A DNA stretch of 64,000 bases from positions 434,001 to 498,000 of the forward strand of contig CANMWK010000001.1 of assembly GCA_947501615.1 (NCBI GenBank). Direction: 5' to 3'. Origin of the DNA: an uncultured Tenacibaculum sp. (GTDB lineage: Bacteria > Bacteroidota > Bacteroidia > Flavobacteriales > Flavobacteriaceae). The number at the start of each line of letters is the position of its first letter. Positions within the stretch are counted from its first letter, which is position 1. The notes under the pieces were generated by a model, which ran no database searches, was not told the origin of the DNA, and saw nothing but the letters and a program-made list of their open reading frames with translations. This document shows, one piece after another, positions 1-8,620 of this stretch. The position numbers were made by a program, and so were the translations under genes.

Positions 1-102
1 AGGTGTCGTAATATTGATATTTTCTTCAGTTTCGCAGGCAGTAAACACAAACATAGCTGATGCAATAACTGCGAAAAATATTTTATTTAATATTGATTTC
101 AT
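1..102 (-). CDS. SusE/SusF-like outer membrane lipoprotein, N-terminus only
   Basis: The window cuts this gene after its first 34 codons. The ATG lies at 102 and the reading frame stays open to position 1. The visible protein is a signal peptide with a hydrophobic stretch ending in FTAC, a lipobox whose Cys would be lipidated, followed by an acidic EEN segment of the kind that often follows the Cys in surface lipoproteins of Bacteroidota. It sits 17 bases downstream of another SusE/F-like gene and in the same direction as susC and susD, so the likely role is a surface glycan-binding lipoprotein of the same alpha-glucan locus. The family call rests on position and the signal only, since the binding domains are outside the window. 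Confidence 0.6.
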   Translation of the reverse strand, partial: MKSILNKIFFAVIASAMFVFTACETEENINITTP

Positions 103-119
103 TGTAATACTTCTATTTG

Positions 120-1241
120 TTATAAATTCAAAGGAACAAGTATATATTCTCCAGTTAAATCATTAAACCAGATATCATAATCATCTTCTACAATTACAGG
201 AATGTTAGCACCTCCATTTGTTGCAACTCCTGAAAAAGAAGTATCACTACCCCAAGCATCAGTTCCATTAGCCAAGAATTGTATATCCCCTGGTTTTAAA
301 CGAACAGATGAAGCATTCCATATATGACTATCAAAAGTTAAAGGGTTTAATGTAATTGGTGTATCTACAGCAGTACCTTGAATAGCTAATGAAGTAGGAC
401 TCATTATTCCTGTAGTATCAAAAGGTTCGAAAGTATATTTTAACGTTGTAAAATTGATAGAAAACGTATAAAAACCTGGTGTAATATTTGCTGCTCCAGA
501 AGTTGGAAACCTCTCTGGTTCATCATCACCGTCGTTAACTCTTATAGCACCTCCAGCGATTCCAGTAGCAGGATCTATTGCACCAACATCTGTTCCCCAT
601 TGTGGTCTCCAAGCACCTTTATTTTCTAGTACCTTGAATTGACCATCACTAAAGAAACCTGTGTATTTAAATAAATTTTCATCGTTAGCATCTCTAAATA
701 GAGCTGGGTTGTTATTGTTGTTATCCCAACCCGGAGCTGTACCATCTCCAACTAAGTAGTAGTCATCAAATATGTAGTTAAAAAATGGGAATACACGTAA
801 TGAAATAGTGTTAGAATTTGCTTGATTAGATTTTTGTTTACCTAAAGAAGAAACTACTCTAACATATAAATCGGACCATTGAAAAGGATTTAAACCAGCA
901 TTACCAGCGGCTGTGTTCAATTCTCCCATCCCAAATGTAACAGAATTTGTTCCTGTAACAGAAGCCGCAATAACTGGATTCGTAAAATCTTGATCTAAGG
1001 AGAATTCAACATCGTAAACTACAGCAGTTTGTACTCCATAAGTTGCACTAGACCAGTTAAAGGTAACAGCAGGGTTATTTACATTAACTTGATCTATCTC
1101 TATTTCGGTTATACCAATACTACCCAAAGTAGGAGCAGTGGCATCAGAAGCTGTAAACGTTTCTGAATTATCTTCACAACCAATACTGATCAAAATCAAT
1201 AAGAATAATGAAGAAACTTTATATATAAATTTATTTTTCAT
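120..1241 (-). CDS. SusE/SusF-family starch-binding outer membrane lipoprotein
   Basis: A 373-residue lipoprotein with lipobox Cys at about residue 22 (ISIGC). The N-terminal half (about residues 35-150) is an Ig-like SusE domain: it has the conserved pattern of V-x-F-x-W ('AVTFNWSSA') followed by 'YDVEFSLDQDF'. The C-terminal half holds aromatic-rich modules ('WDNNNNNPALFRD', 'YTFSINFTTLKYTF', 'IWFNDLTGEYILVPLNL') like the starch-binding repeats of SusE/SusF. Such proteins hold oligosaccharides at the cell surface for the SusCD importer and are not enzymes. It lies 21 bases downstream of susD, in the usual C-D-E order. Which of E or F it matches best cannot be told by eye. Confidence 0.85.
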   Translation of the reverse strand: MKNKFIYKVSSLFLLILISIGCEDNSETFTASDATAPTLGSIGITEIEIDQVNVNNPAVTFNWSSATYGVQTAVVYDVEFSLDQDFTNPVIAASVTGTNSVTFGMGELNTAAGNAGLNPFQWSDLYVRVVSSLGKQKSNQANSNTISLRVFPFFNYIFDDYYLVGDGTAPGWDNNNNNPALFRDANDENLFKYTGFFSDGQFKVLENKGAWRPQWGTDVGAIDPATGIAGGAIRVNDGDDEPERFPTSGAANITPGFYTFSINFTTLKYTFEPFDTTGIMSPTSLAIQGTAVDTPITLNPLTFDSHIWNASSVRLKPGDIQFLANGTDAWGSDTSFSGVATNGGANIPVIVEDDYDIWFNDLTGEYILVPLNL

Positions 1242-1262
1242 TGTAATGTCGTATATAATTAA

Positions 1263-2870
1263 TTAGTAGCCAGGATTAGGTGTCAAATTAGGATTAGACG
1301 CCAAACTACTTGCTGGAATTGGATATAAATCAAAATGATTTGGTATTGCTATACCATTAGTAGCATTACCTTTCCAAGCCCAATTATAGTTACCTCCTGT
1401 AAAGCGACCATATCTAATCAAATCTTGTCTTCTATGCGCTTCCCAGTGTAATTCTCTAGACCTTTCATCTAAAATAAAATCTAATGTAAGATCAGTTACT
1501 GTTATTGCTTGCGGATTGTTAGCTCTTGTTCTTAATGCATTAACTAAAGTAATTGCATCTCCAACGGAACCACCTGTACCACCTCTTAATACTGCTTCTG
1601 CATACATTAAATGAACATCTGCTAATCTGAATAAAGGAAAATCAGTATCTACAAACTCGTCACTAACACCACTTGAAACACCTGCACTATTTAAATTCGA
1701 ATATTTTGCGATAATATATCCCGAATCTCTGTCAGTAATATCAGTGATATCAATTGGTCTACCGGCTGTTATCAATGTATTTCTGGTATCTGTAATAAAA
1801 GCTCCTCCATTAAATAGGTTAGCAAATTGCTTTCTTACACGTAAAGCACCACTCCAACCTTCAGCACTAACACCAAGATCTTCACCATTTCTTTCGATAC
1901 TTCCTACAGCACCATTAATCATTACTGTAGTGGGACCGTAGTTTTGTACTGAAAATCCATCAGAAATAAATGCGAAAATAATTTCATTTCTTGCAGCTCC
2001 AATATCGTTATCAGCTTTAAACAAGTCTAAATAATTAGGAGCTAAAGTGTAGCCACTATTTAATATTTTATTACAATATTCAATACAATCAGAATAACGA
2101 TCTGCGCCTATGTATACTTCAGCATTTAAGTATATCTTAGCTAGAACCATCCAAGCTACAGCTTTATCAGTTCTACCATATTCGTTTTGCCTAGGGTCTT
2201 TTAAATCACTTTCAATAGCTTTTAATTCGCTTTCAATAAACGAAAATAAATCACTTCTTGAAGCTTCTTCTGGTGCTTGATTAATTACAGAATTTTCATC
2301 AGCAAAAGGAGCTTTACCAAATAAATCCATTAAATGGTAATAAGCAATTGCCCTTACTAATCTTGCTTCGGCTCTATACGTTACAATCTCCTGACGAGTA
2401 GCTTCTGAAACATTTCTAGCATCTAATTTTTCAGGAGTAGTTTCATTTAAAAAATTATTTACAAACCCAACAGATGCTCTAGCTCTTTCATACATTCCTA
2501 AAATAATTGTATTTTGAGCATTCCATGTATTTCGTTGAATTTCTGCAACACCTTGATCGGTTTCGTATGACCAAATCATTTGATCTGCTGAAAGTGTTTG
2601 TAAATAAAGTAAAGTACGTCCGTATTGACTAGTACCAGCATCTAAACCATCTAAATTTGAATTAGTAGCACCATCAGTACCTGTTAAAGAAAAATTTGCG
2701 TAAATACCAGCTAAAACTTCTTTGTAGGCTTCTTCATTTTCAAACAATTCTTCACTTAAAGTTGTTTGATCATCATTAGGTATAATATTTAAATCTTCTG
2801 TGCATGATGACAAAAATATTGCAATCACTGCAAAAAATAATACCTTTTTTATATTGTTATTGATATTCAT
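1263..2870 (-). CDS. susD: RagB/SusD family oligosaccharide-binding lipoprotein
   Basis: A 535-residue surface lipoprotein (lipobox LSSC, Cys at about residue 23) that forms the lid of the SusC transporter. Family marks are the helical TPR-like scaffold ('AEARLVRAIAYYHLMDLFGKAPF', 'AVAWMVLAKIYLNAEVYIG'), the region 'FPLFRLADVHLMYAEAVLRGG', and the C-terminal 'DERSRELHWEAHRRQDLIRYGRFTGG', ending with 'YPIPASSLASNPNLTPNPGY'. The length is usual for the family. It is separated from susC by only nine bases, so the two are surely co-transcribed. With GH13, GH31 and GH65 enzymes nearby, the ligand is inferred to be an alpha-1,4-glucan or its fragments. Confidence 0.95.
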   Translation of the reverse strand: MNINNNIKKVLFFAVIAIFLSSCTEDLNIIPNDDQTTLSEELFENEEAYKEVLAGIYANFSLTGTDGATNSNLDGLDAGTSQYGRTLLYLQTLSADQMIWSYETDQGVAEIQRNTWNAQNTIILGMYERARASVGFVNNFLNETTPEKLDARNVSEATRQEIVTYRAEARLVRAIAYYHLMDLFGKAPFADENSVINQAPEEASRSDLFSFIESELKAIESDLKDPRQNEYGRTDKAVAWMVLAKIYLNAEVYIGADRYSDCIEYCNKILNSGYTLAPNYLDLFKADNDIGAARNEIIFAFISDGFSVQNYGPTTVMINGAVGSIERNGEDLGVSAEGWSGALRVRKQFANLFNGGAFITDTRNTLITAGRPIDITDITDRDSGYIIAKYSNLNSAGVSSGVSDEFVDTDFPLFRLADVHLMYAEAVLRGGTGGSVGDAITLVNALRTRANNPQAITVTDLTLDFILDERSRELHWEAHRRQDLIRYGRFTGGNYNWAWKGNATNGIAIPNHFDLYPIPASSLASNPNLTPNPGY

Positions 2871-2879
2871 TTTTTCATT

Positions 2880-5807
2880 TTAAAATTTAATATTTGCTCC
2901 AATTAAGATATTTCTAGATCTAGGATAGATAACATTATCAATACCCGGATCTGAACCTGTAACTTCAGGATCTAAACCTGTATAATTTGTCCATGTAAAT
3001 ACATTTTGCATACCAGCCCATAATCTAATACTATTTTTAGAAAACTTTTTAATAGGTCTGTTAAATGTATACCCTATAGTAATGTTATCCATTCTTAAAA
3101 AAGAGGCATTTTCAACATATAGATCCGAAAGTAATACATCTGCTGTATTTCTAAAATTAGTTTGTAAAACAGAAGTAGGTATGTTTCCTAGTACAGAATT
3201 ATCACGTAATAAGTTTAGCTGAGCTCTAGATGAATTCACATTATTATATACATAATTACCAATATTTGCTCTTAAATTGAAAGAAAGATCAAAGTTCTTA
3301 TAATTAAAATTACTTTGGAATCCTAGAATTATATCAGGATCTGGAGTTTCTTTTAAATATTGATCAGCACTATTTATTGTTCCATCTCCGTTAACATCTA
3401 AGTATGCGCCTTCAATAGGATTACCATTAGTATCGTATAACTGTTTAAGTACATAAAAAGCTCTAGGAGCTTCACCGACTCTATTAATTTGAATATTAGA
3501 ACCTGTTCCCCCTGAAATTCCACCAGTTTGGAATTCAAAACCAGACACTAAATCTTTAATTTCTCTATCGAAAATAGTACCGTTGAAATTTAAATCTAAA
3601 CTAAAGTCGTCTGTATCGATAACGTTTGAGTTAATAGAAAATTCTAAACCTCTAATTTGTAATTCACCAACATTTTGAATAATTCTATTGGTAAAGTTTA
3701 AAGGGGTAGGAGCATCAAAAAGTAAATCTGTTGAATTTTTCTGAAATGCACTGATCGATCCAGTTACACGATCATTAAATAACCCATAATCGATACCGAA
3801 TTCTATGGTTTCAGTTTCTTCCCATTTTAAATCCTCATTGATTTCTGATGGAATATTCGTTGCAATTGGATTTCCTCCAAATAAATATTGAGAATTCTGA
3901 TCTCCTGATCTATAACGATTTAAGAAAACATCTTTTTCACTAATCTCTTGTTGTCCTGTTAAACCATAACTAGCTCTTAATTTTAAGGTAGATAAAGTAT
4001 TAGAATTTTTTAAAAAGTCTTCTTCACTAATTTTCCAAGCTACAGCTGCTCCAGGGAAATTACCCCATCTATTTTTAGCAGCAAAACGAGAAGAACCATC
4101 ACGTCTATAATTTAATGTCAATAAGTACTTGTCTAAGAAATTGAAATTAGCACGACCAAAGAAACCAATTAATACTATATCAGGATCTGCAAACGTTTGC
4201 GGAAATGAAGCAGGATTTCTTCTGTTACCTGTATCACTTCCATCAAATTCAAATTTTTGATATGAATATCCTGCTGTGAAATCTCCCGATACTTTATCAC
4301 TAAAATCTTTTTTATAGTTTAAATATCCATCCAGTAATTTGTTTATTCTAAGTGATTCAGATTCAAAATCATTACCTATAAATACAGCACTAGATGATAC
4401 AGGAACACTAAGTGTAGTTCTATCTACAACACTACCAGCTGTTCTATCATATCCTAAATTAATTACAGCTCTTAAATCTGGAAAAAAATGTAATTTATAA
4501 TCAAATTGTAAATTTCCGTATTGTCTAAAAGATCGACCTGTATTCGTACGTTGTAATAAAGCTGCAACAGGGTTTTGTGTTCCATCTGCTACACCAGAAC
4601 CCGCTAAGTGTTGATAAAAACCACCAAAAGGAGAGTTAGCATCAAATACTGGTTGTGTAGGATCATAACGTAATGCAGCACCTATTTGACCACTATCTGC
4701 AAAACGGTTATTTTCAAAAGCTCTACTGTAGTTTAAATTGATTTTTAAATGATCATCAAGTAATGAAGGACTTAAAGCTACAGATACATTTCTTCTGATA
4801 AATTGAGAAGTCATTAAAGCACCTTCTTGATCATTAAAACCAACAGATAACCTAATAGGTATAGCATTAAAAATTGTACCTCTAGCCGATAAGTTATGAA
4901 TAGTAGAAACTGTGTTTCTAAAAATTTGATCTTGCCAATCTGTATTAGCTGTACCTAACAAAGAAGTATCGATAGTTCCACTGATAGGCTGAGAATTTAC
5001 TAAATTTCTAAACTCATCTGCTGAAAATACATTGATGCGATTTAAAATTTTTCCAGTTGTTACCTGAGTGTCAAAGTCTAAAGACCAATTAGCTTTTCCT
5101 TTCTTAGTAGTAATAATGATTACACCATTGGCAGCACGAGAACCATAAATCGCAGTAGCAGAAGCATCCTTTAATACCGAAAAAGATGCAATATCATTAG
5201 GGTTTATAGTTGATAAGATACCTCTTGAACCATCAACGTTACTATTTGTAATTGGTAAACCATCAATGATAATTAAGGGATCGTTAGATGCATTAAGTGA
5301 TGAACCCCCACGAATTCTAATTTGAGAACCAGAACCTGGAGCACCACTAGTATTAATACTAACTCCAGAAACTCTACCATTTAATAAATTTTCTGGAGTC
5401 ACAATATTACCTTTTGTAAATTGTTTTTCTGTAATAGCTTCAACAGAACCTGTTGCGTCTTTTACGGTAGTAGTACCATATCCAACAACAACAACTTCGT
5501 TTAAAACTTCACCATCTTCCTCAAATTGTACATTAATAGTTGTTTGATTCCCCACTTTAATCTCAGTGGTTTTCATACCAATAAATGAGAATACTAGAAT
5601 ATCAGACGCTTTAACATCTTTAATCTCATAGTTTCCATTAAAATCTGTTTCAGTTCCTCTTATTTCCCCCTTAATAAGAATGGATACACCAGGTAAAGGT
5701 TCTCCAGTTGCTTTTTCAGTAACTATACCTTTAACTGTTTGTTGTGCATGACCCAATAAAGAAAAACATAATAAAAATAAACTGAAAATTAGTTTTGTTT
5801 TTTTCAT
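2880..5807 (-). CDS. susC: SusC/RagA family TonB-linked outer membrane transporter
   Basis: A 975-residue outer membrane receptor. It has a signal peptide ending near residue 21 (LLGHAQ), a carboxypeptidase-regulatory-like domain (about 24-100, 'VKGIVTEKATGEPLPGVSILIKG'), the SusC linker 'LNEVVVVGYGT', a plug domain ('IRIRGGSSLNASNDPLIIIDG', 'ASATAIYGSRAANGVIIITTKKG') and a long beta-barrel ending in an aromatic residue ('NILIGANIKF'), which suits outer membrane assembly. Energy would come from TonB-ExbBD. It is first in the leftward operon susC-susD-susE/F. The 279-base gap to the divergent regulator gene holds the operator described separately. Substrate specificity for maltodextrin is inferred from the neighbours. 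Confidence 0.96.
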   Translation of the reverse strand: MKKTKLIFSLFLLCFSLLGHAQQTVKGIVTEKATGEPLPGVSILIKGEIRGTETDFNGNYEIKDVKASDILVFSFIGMKTTEIKVGNQTTINVQFEEDGEVLNEVVVVGYGTTTVKDATGSVEAITEKQFTKGNIVTPENLLNGRVSGVSINTSGAPGSGSQIRIRGGSSLNASNDPLIIIDGLPITNSNVDGSRGILSTINPNDIASFSVLKDASATAIYGSRAANGVIIITTKKGKANWSLDFDTQVTTGKILNRINVFSADEFRNLVNSQPISGTIDTSLLGTANTDWQDQIFRNTVSTIHNLSARGTIFNAIPIRLSVGFNDQEGALMTSQFIRRNVSVALSPSLLDDHLKINLNYSRAFENNRFADSGQIGAALRYDPTQPVFDANSPFGGFYQHLAGSGVADGTQNPVAALLQRTNTGRSFRQYGNLQFDYKLHFFPDLRAVINLGYDRTAGSVVDRTTLSVPVSSSAVFIGNDFESESLRINKLLDGYLNYKKDFSDKVSGDFTAGYSYQKFEFDGSDTGNRRNPASFPQTFADPDIVLIGFFGRANFNFLDKYLLTLNYRRDGSSRFAAKNRWGNFPGAAVAWKISEEDFLKNSNTLSTLKLRASYGLTGQQEISEKDVFLNRYRSGDQNSQYLFGGNPIATNIPSEINEDLKWEETETIEFGIDYGLFNDRVTGSISAFQKNSTDLLFDAPTPLNFTNRIIQNVGELQIRGLEFSINSNVIDTDDFSLDLNFNGTIFDREIKDLVSGFEFQTGGISGGTGSNIQINRVGEAPRAFYVLKQLYDTNGNPIEGAYLDVNGDGTINSADQYLKETPDPDIILGFQSNFNYKNFDLSFNLRANIGNYVYNNVNSSRAQLNLLRDNSVLGNIPTSVLQTNFRNTADVLLSDLYVENASFLRMDNITIGYTFNRPIKKFSKNSIRLWAGMQNVFTWTNYTGLDPEVTGSDPGIDNVIYPRSRNILIGANIKF

Positions 5808-5848
5808 GTAAAAAATCTTAAGTAAATACGTAAATTTGAATTTGTTTA

Positions 5849-5871
5849 TTTATCAATAATCTTTGTTCCGC
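5849..5871 (+). promoter_or_regulatory. Conserved regulatory motif, copy 1 of 2
   Basis: The string TTATCAATAATCTT, two variable bases, then TTCCGC occurs here and again at 7157-7178 with the same spacing (20 of 22 positions identical). Here it lies in the susC/lacI divergent region, on the susC side. Repeated use upstream of both transport genes suggests a protein-binding site or shared control element. The function is unknown. Confidence 0.5.
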
Positions 5872-5918
5872 GTTGTGAATATAGACATTAAAATAACTCT
5901 CAGGCAATGATTATTGCT

Positions 5919-5934
5919 ACGAAACCGTTTTCGT
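5919..5934. promoter_or_regulatory. LacI-type operator in the susC/regulator divergent region
   Basis: ACGAAACCGTTTTCGT is an imperfect palindrome (6-base arms ACGAAA and TTTCGT) with a central CG, the usual form of LacI/GalR-family sites. It lies 112 bases upstream of the susC start and 152 bases before the LacI-type regulator gene. A second small palindrome, GCAAT-GATT-ATTGC, abuts it at 5904-5917. The simplest reading is that the adjacent regulator binds here to control susCDE. Confidence 0.6.
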
Positions 5935-6086
5935 GTTGATAACTTTTTAACTTTAACTTAACACATTCATAATATAACTCAAAAATTTTATCAGTTTTGT
6001 AAAAAAATACAGGTAAAATTATAATTAAACCAAACAGAAATTACTTTAATAATAAACCCCTATAAATTTCATTATATTTTTAAAAT

Positions 6087-7103
6087 ATGAAGCCAAAAAT
6101 TACCATAAAAATAATTGCTAAAGAGTTAGGAGTATCTACTTCTACCGTTTCAAAAGCTTTAAGAGATAGTCATGAAATTAGTCAAGAAACAAAAGATAGA
6201 ATAAAAGCTTATGCTAATTATTATAATTACAGACCAAATAATTTAGCGTTACAATTAAGAAATCAGAAAACTAAAGTTATTGGTATTGTTTTACCTAAAA
6301 TTGTTCACCATTTTTTCTCTACTGTAATTAGCGGAATTGAAAAGGTAGCCAATGAAAGAGGTTATAATATTATGGTTTGTTTTTCTAATGAAAATCAAGA
6401 AAAGGAAATAGAAACTATAAATGTTTTAACTAATGGAAGTGTTGATGGACTTATAGTTTCTATTGCTAAAGAAACACTTCGAAACAAAGCTTTAGATCAT
6501 TTTTATCGTTTAATAGAAAATGAAATGCCCATAGTTTTATTTGATAGAGTTCATGATTCTATTGCATGTGATAAGGTAATTGTAGATGATATTGGTGCAG
6601 GGTATAAAGCAACAAAATATTTAACTGATATTGGTTGTAAAAAAATCGGAATTGTAACAACTCCTGAGCATGTTACTGTTGGTTTGGATCGTTATCAAGG
6701 TTATGAAAGAGCATTGAAAGAACAAGGAATATCAGTAAATAAAGATCTAATTATAAATGTAGACGAAGAGCAAGATATATACGAGCAGATTAAAGTGCTT
6801 TTTAACCAAGAGTTAGATGCTGTTTTTGCCGTAAACGAAATTTATGCAGCTACTGCAATTAAAATAGCAAAAGAAAAGAAATTAGATATCCCAAATGATT
6901 TGTCTGTTATTGGGTTCACAGATGGTTTAATATCTAAATATTCATCTCCTTCTATAACTACAGTCGTACAGCATGGATATACGATGGGAGAGCAAGCTGC
7001 TGAATTATTAATAGATAGAATAGAAAATAAAGATAATGCTAGATTTCCTCAAACGAAGGTAATATCAAGTAACTTAAAGTTAAGAGAATCTAGTAAATCT
7101 TGA
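6087..7103 (+). CDS. LacI/GalR-family transcriptional regulator
   Basis: A 338-residue protein. Residues 5-50 are a LacI-type helix-turn-helix with hinge ('IAKELGVSTSTVSKALRDSHEISQETKDRI', then 'YYNYRPNNLALQLRNQKT'). Residues 60-338 are a periplasmic-binding-like sensor domain ('VIGIVLPKIVHHFFSTVISGIEKVANERGYNI', 'IGFTDGLISKYSSPSITTVVQ'). It is divergent from susC and upstream of the sugar transporter, the enzymes and the esterase, so it should sense a sugar of the maltose pathway and control both arms. The palindrome at 5919-5934 is the likely site. Whether it activates or represses cannot be read from the sequence. Confidence 0.92.
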   Translation: MKPKITIKIIAKELGVSTSTVSKALRDSHEISQETKDRIKAYANYYNYRPNNLALQLRNQKTKVIGIVLPKIVHHFFSTVISGIEKVANERGYNIMVCFSNENQEKEIETINVLTNGSVDGLIVSIAKETLRNKALDHFYRLIENEMPIVLFDRVHDSIACDKVIVDDIGAGYKATKYLTDIGCKKIGIVTTPEHVTVGLDRYQGYERALKEQGISVNKDLIINVDEEQDIYEQIKVLFNQELDAVFAVNEIYAATAIKIAKEKKLDIPNDLSVIGFTDGLISKYSSPSITTVVQHGYTMGEQAAELLIDRIENKDNARFPQTKVISSNLKLRESSKS

Positions 7104-7135
7104 TTTATTTCTTTTCTGTGTAAATAAAATTTTTA
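7104..7135 (+). terminator. Weak AT-rich hairpin with T run after the regulator gene
   Basis: TTTATTT (7104-7110) and AAATAAA (7122-7128) can pair around an 11-base loop and are followed by ATTTTT. The stem starts right at the stop of the LacI-type gene. All pairs are A-T, so the terminator would be weak and may allow read-through into the transporter. Confidence 0.35.
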
Positions 7136-7152
7136 TATTTACCACATAATTA

Positions 7153-7240
7153 AGACTTATCAATAATCTTACTTCCGCAAAAAAAAGAATGATAAGTCTA
7201 GCGCTTATCGTAGTATATAACTAACAATACTTTACGATAA
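7153..7240 (+). promoter_or_regulatory. Structured leader with competing hairpins ahead of the sugar transporter
   Basis: Three pairings are visible. AGACTTATCA (7153-7162) is a perfect complement of TGATAAGTCT (7190-7199). GATAAG (7191-7196) can instead pair with CTTATC (7204-7209). TTATCGTA (7205-7212) is a perfect complement of TACGATAA (7233-7240), which ends on the A of the transporter start codon at 7240. The pairings exclude each other, as in attenuators or riboswitch expression platforms. The left arm overlaps copy 2 of the shared motif (7157-7178), so a DNA-level role is also possible. Confidence 0.5.
7157..7178 (+). promoter_or_regulatory. Conserved regulatory motif, copy 2 of 2
   Basis: Second copy of the TTATCAATAATCTT-N2-TTCCGC motif also present at 5849-5871, in the same orientation. 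It lies 62 bases before the transporter start, within the leader that can fold. Its conservation between two otherwise unlike intergenic stretches is the evidence for function. Confidence 0.5.
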
Positions 7241-8619
7241 TGAACAAGCGTAAATTAAGTTTCTTAGAAATTTGGAACATGAGTTTCGGGTTTCTAGGAA
7301 TTCAATTTGGAATGGCCTTAACAGGTGGTTTCATGTCAAGAATTTTTCAAACACTAGGAGCTAATATTGATGAAATTCCAATACTTTGGGTAGCAGCACC
7401 TTTAACTGGATTAATTGTGCAGCCTATTATAGGGTATATGAGTGATCGTACATGGAGTCCTAGATGGGGAAGGAGAAGACCTTACTTTTTAATTGGAGCT
7501 ATTTTAAGTTCGATAACATTAATTTTTATACCACATTCACCTACTTTGTGGATTGCAGCTGGTTTTCTTTGGATTTTAGATGCATCTATTAATATTTCAA
7601 TGGAACCTTTTAGAGCTTTAGTAGCTGATAAACTACCTAGTTCACAACGTTCCTATGGTTTTGTAGTGCAAACGTTAATTATTGGTATAGGAACTTGGGT
7701 AGCAAGTAGTTTACCTTGGATGGTATCTAAATTAGGAGCAAGTGATGCTGCACCTTCGGGAGTTTTACCAGCATCTGTTAAAGTAGCATTTGCAGTAGGA
7801 GCTGTAATTTTTCTAATAAGTATTTTATACACAGTTTTCACAACTAAAGAATATCCACCAGAGGATATGGAAGCTTTTAATGAAGAAAAAAAGCAAAAAA
7901 ATAGATTCGTAAGAGATATCATAGAAAACGTATCTAATATGCCGTTAACAATGAAAAAATTAGGAGTCATCCAATTTTTCAGTTGGTTTGCATTCTTTAC
8001 GATGTGGACAATGTCGAATCCTGCACTTACGGAACATGTTTTTAAAACACCTGTACCTATTGAAAAAAATTATGACATGTCTAATCCAGAAATGGCAAAA
8101 GAATTTGATGTAGCAAATACTGCATTTCAAGAGTCTTCAAATCAAGTTGGTAAATACATGGGTATTTACGGATTGTCTTCTATGGTATTTGCATTACTGT
8201 TAGTATTATACACATCTAAAAGAAGAATTAATAGAAAATATGTTCACATGTTTTCACTAATTGCTGGAGGAATAGGTTTTATATCTATGTACTTTATACC
8301 ATCTCCAAGTTATTTAGTTTTATCATTTATTCTCATAGGTTTTTCTTGGGGAAGCGTATTGTCTATGCCATATGCAATGTTATCTAGCTCAGTTGACCCT
8401 AAAAGAATGGGGGTTATTATGGGAATTTTTAACATGTTTATCGTAATTCCACAAATTATAGCAGCTGTAGGAGGAATAAATTTTATTTCAAGTTTATTAG
8501 GAGAAGAGGCGATTTATGCGATGATAATAGCTGGCGGAAGTTTAATTCTTGCTGGTTTATCTAACTTTTTAATAACCAATCCTAAAGCGATTTCTTACCA
8601 AATAAATGAAGACATTTAA
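7240..8619 (+). CDS. MFS sugar transporter, GPH/SLC45-like (probable maltose uptake)
   Basis: A 459-residue inner membrane protein with about twelve hydrophobic segments. The loop between the second and third segments carries 'GYMSDRTWSPRWGRRRPYFLIGA', the signature of sugar:proton symporters of the GPH and SLC45-like group. Further family-like pieces are 'QFGMALTGGFMSRIFQTLGA' at the N-terminus and 'GFSWGSVLSMPYAMLSS' in the C-terminal half. It starts the catabolic run transporter - phosphoglucomutase - maltose phosphorylase, so maltose or short maltodextrins crossing the inner membrane is the natural substrate. The start codon lies at the foot of a hairpin (7205-7240), suggesting control at translation or transcription elongation. 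Confidence 0.88.
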   Translation: MNKRKLSFLEIWNMSFGFLGIQFGMALTGGFMSRIFQTLGANIDEIPILWVAAPLTGLIVQPIIGYMSDRTWSPRWGRRRPYFLIGAILSSITLIFIPHSPTLWIAAGFLWILDASINISMEPFRALVADKLPSSQRSYGFVVQTLIIGIGTWVASSLPWMVSKLGASDAAPSGVLPASVKVAFAVGAVIFLISILYTVFTTKEYPPEDMEAFNEEKKQKNRFVRDIIENVSNMPLTMKKLGVIQFFSWFAFFTMWTMSNPALTEHVFKTPVPIEKNYDMSNPEMAKEFDVANTAFQESSNQVGKYMGIYGLSSMVFALLLVLYTSKRRINRKYVHMFSLIAGGIGFISMYFIPSPSYLVLSFILIGFSWGSVLSMPYAMLSSSVDPKRMGVIMGIFNMFIVIPQIIAAVGGINFISSLLGEEAIYAMIIAGGSLILAGLSNFLITNPKAISYQINEDI

Positions 8620-8620
8620 A

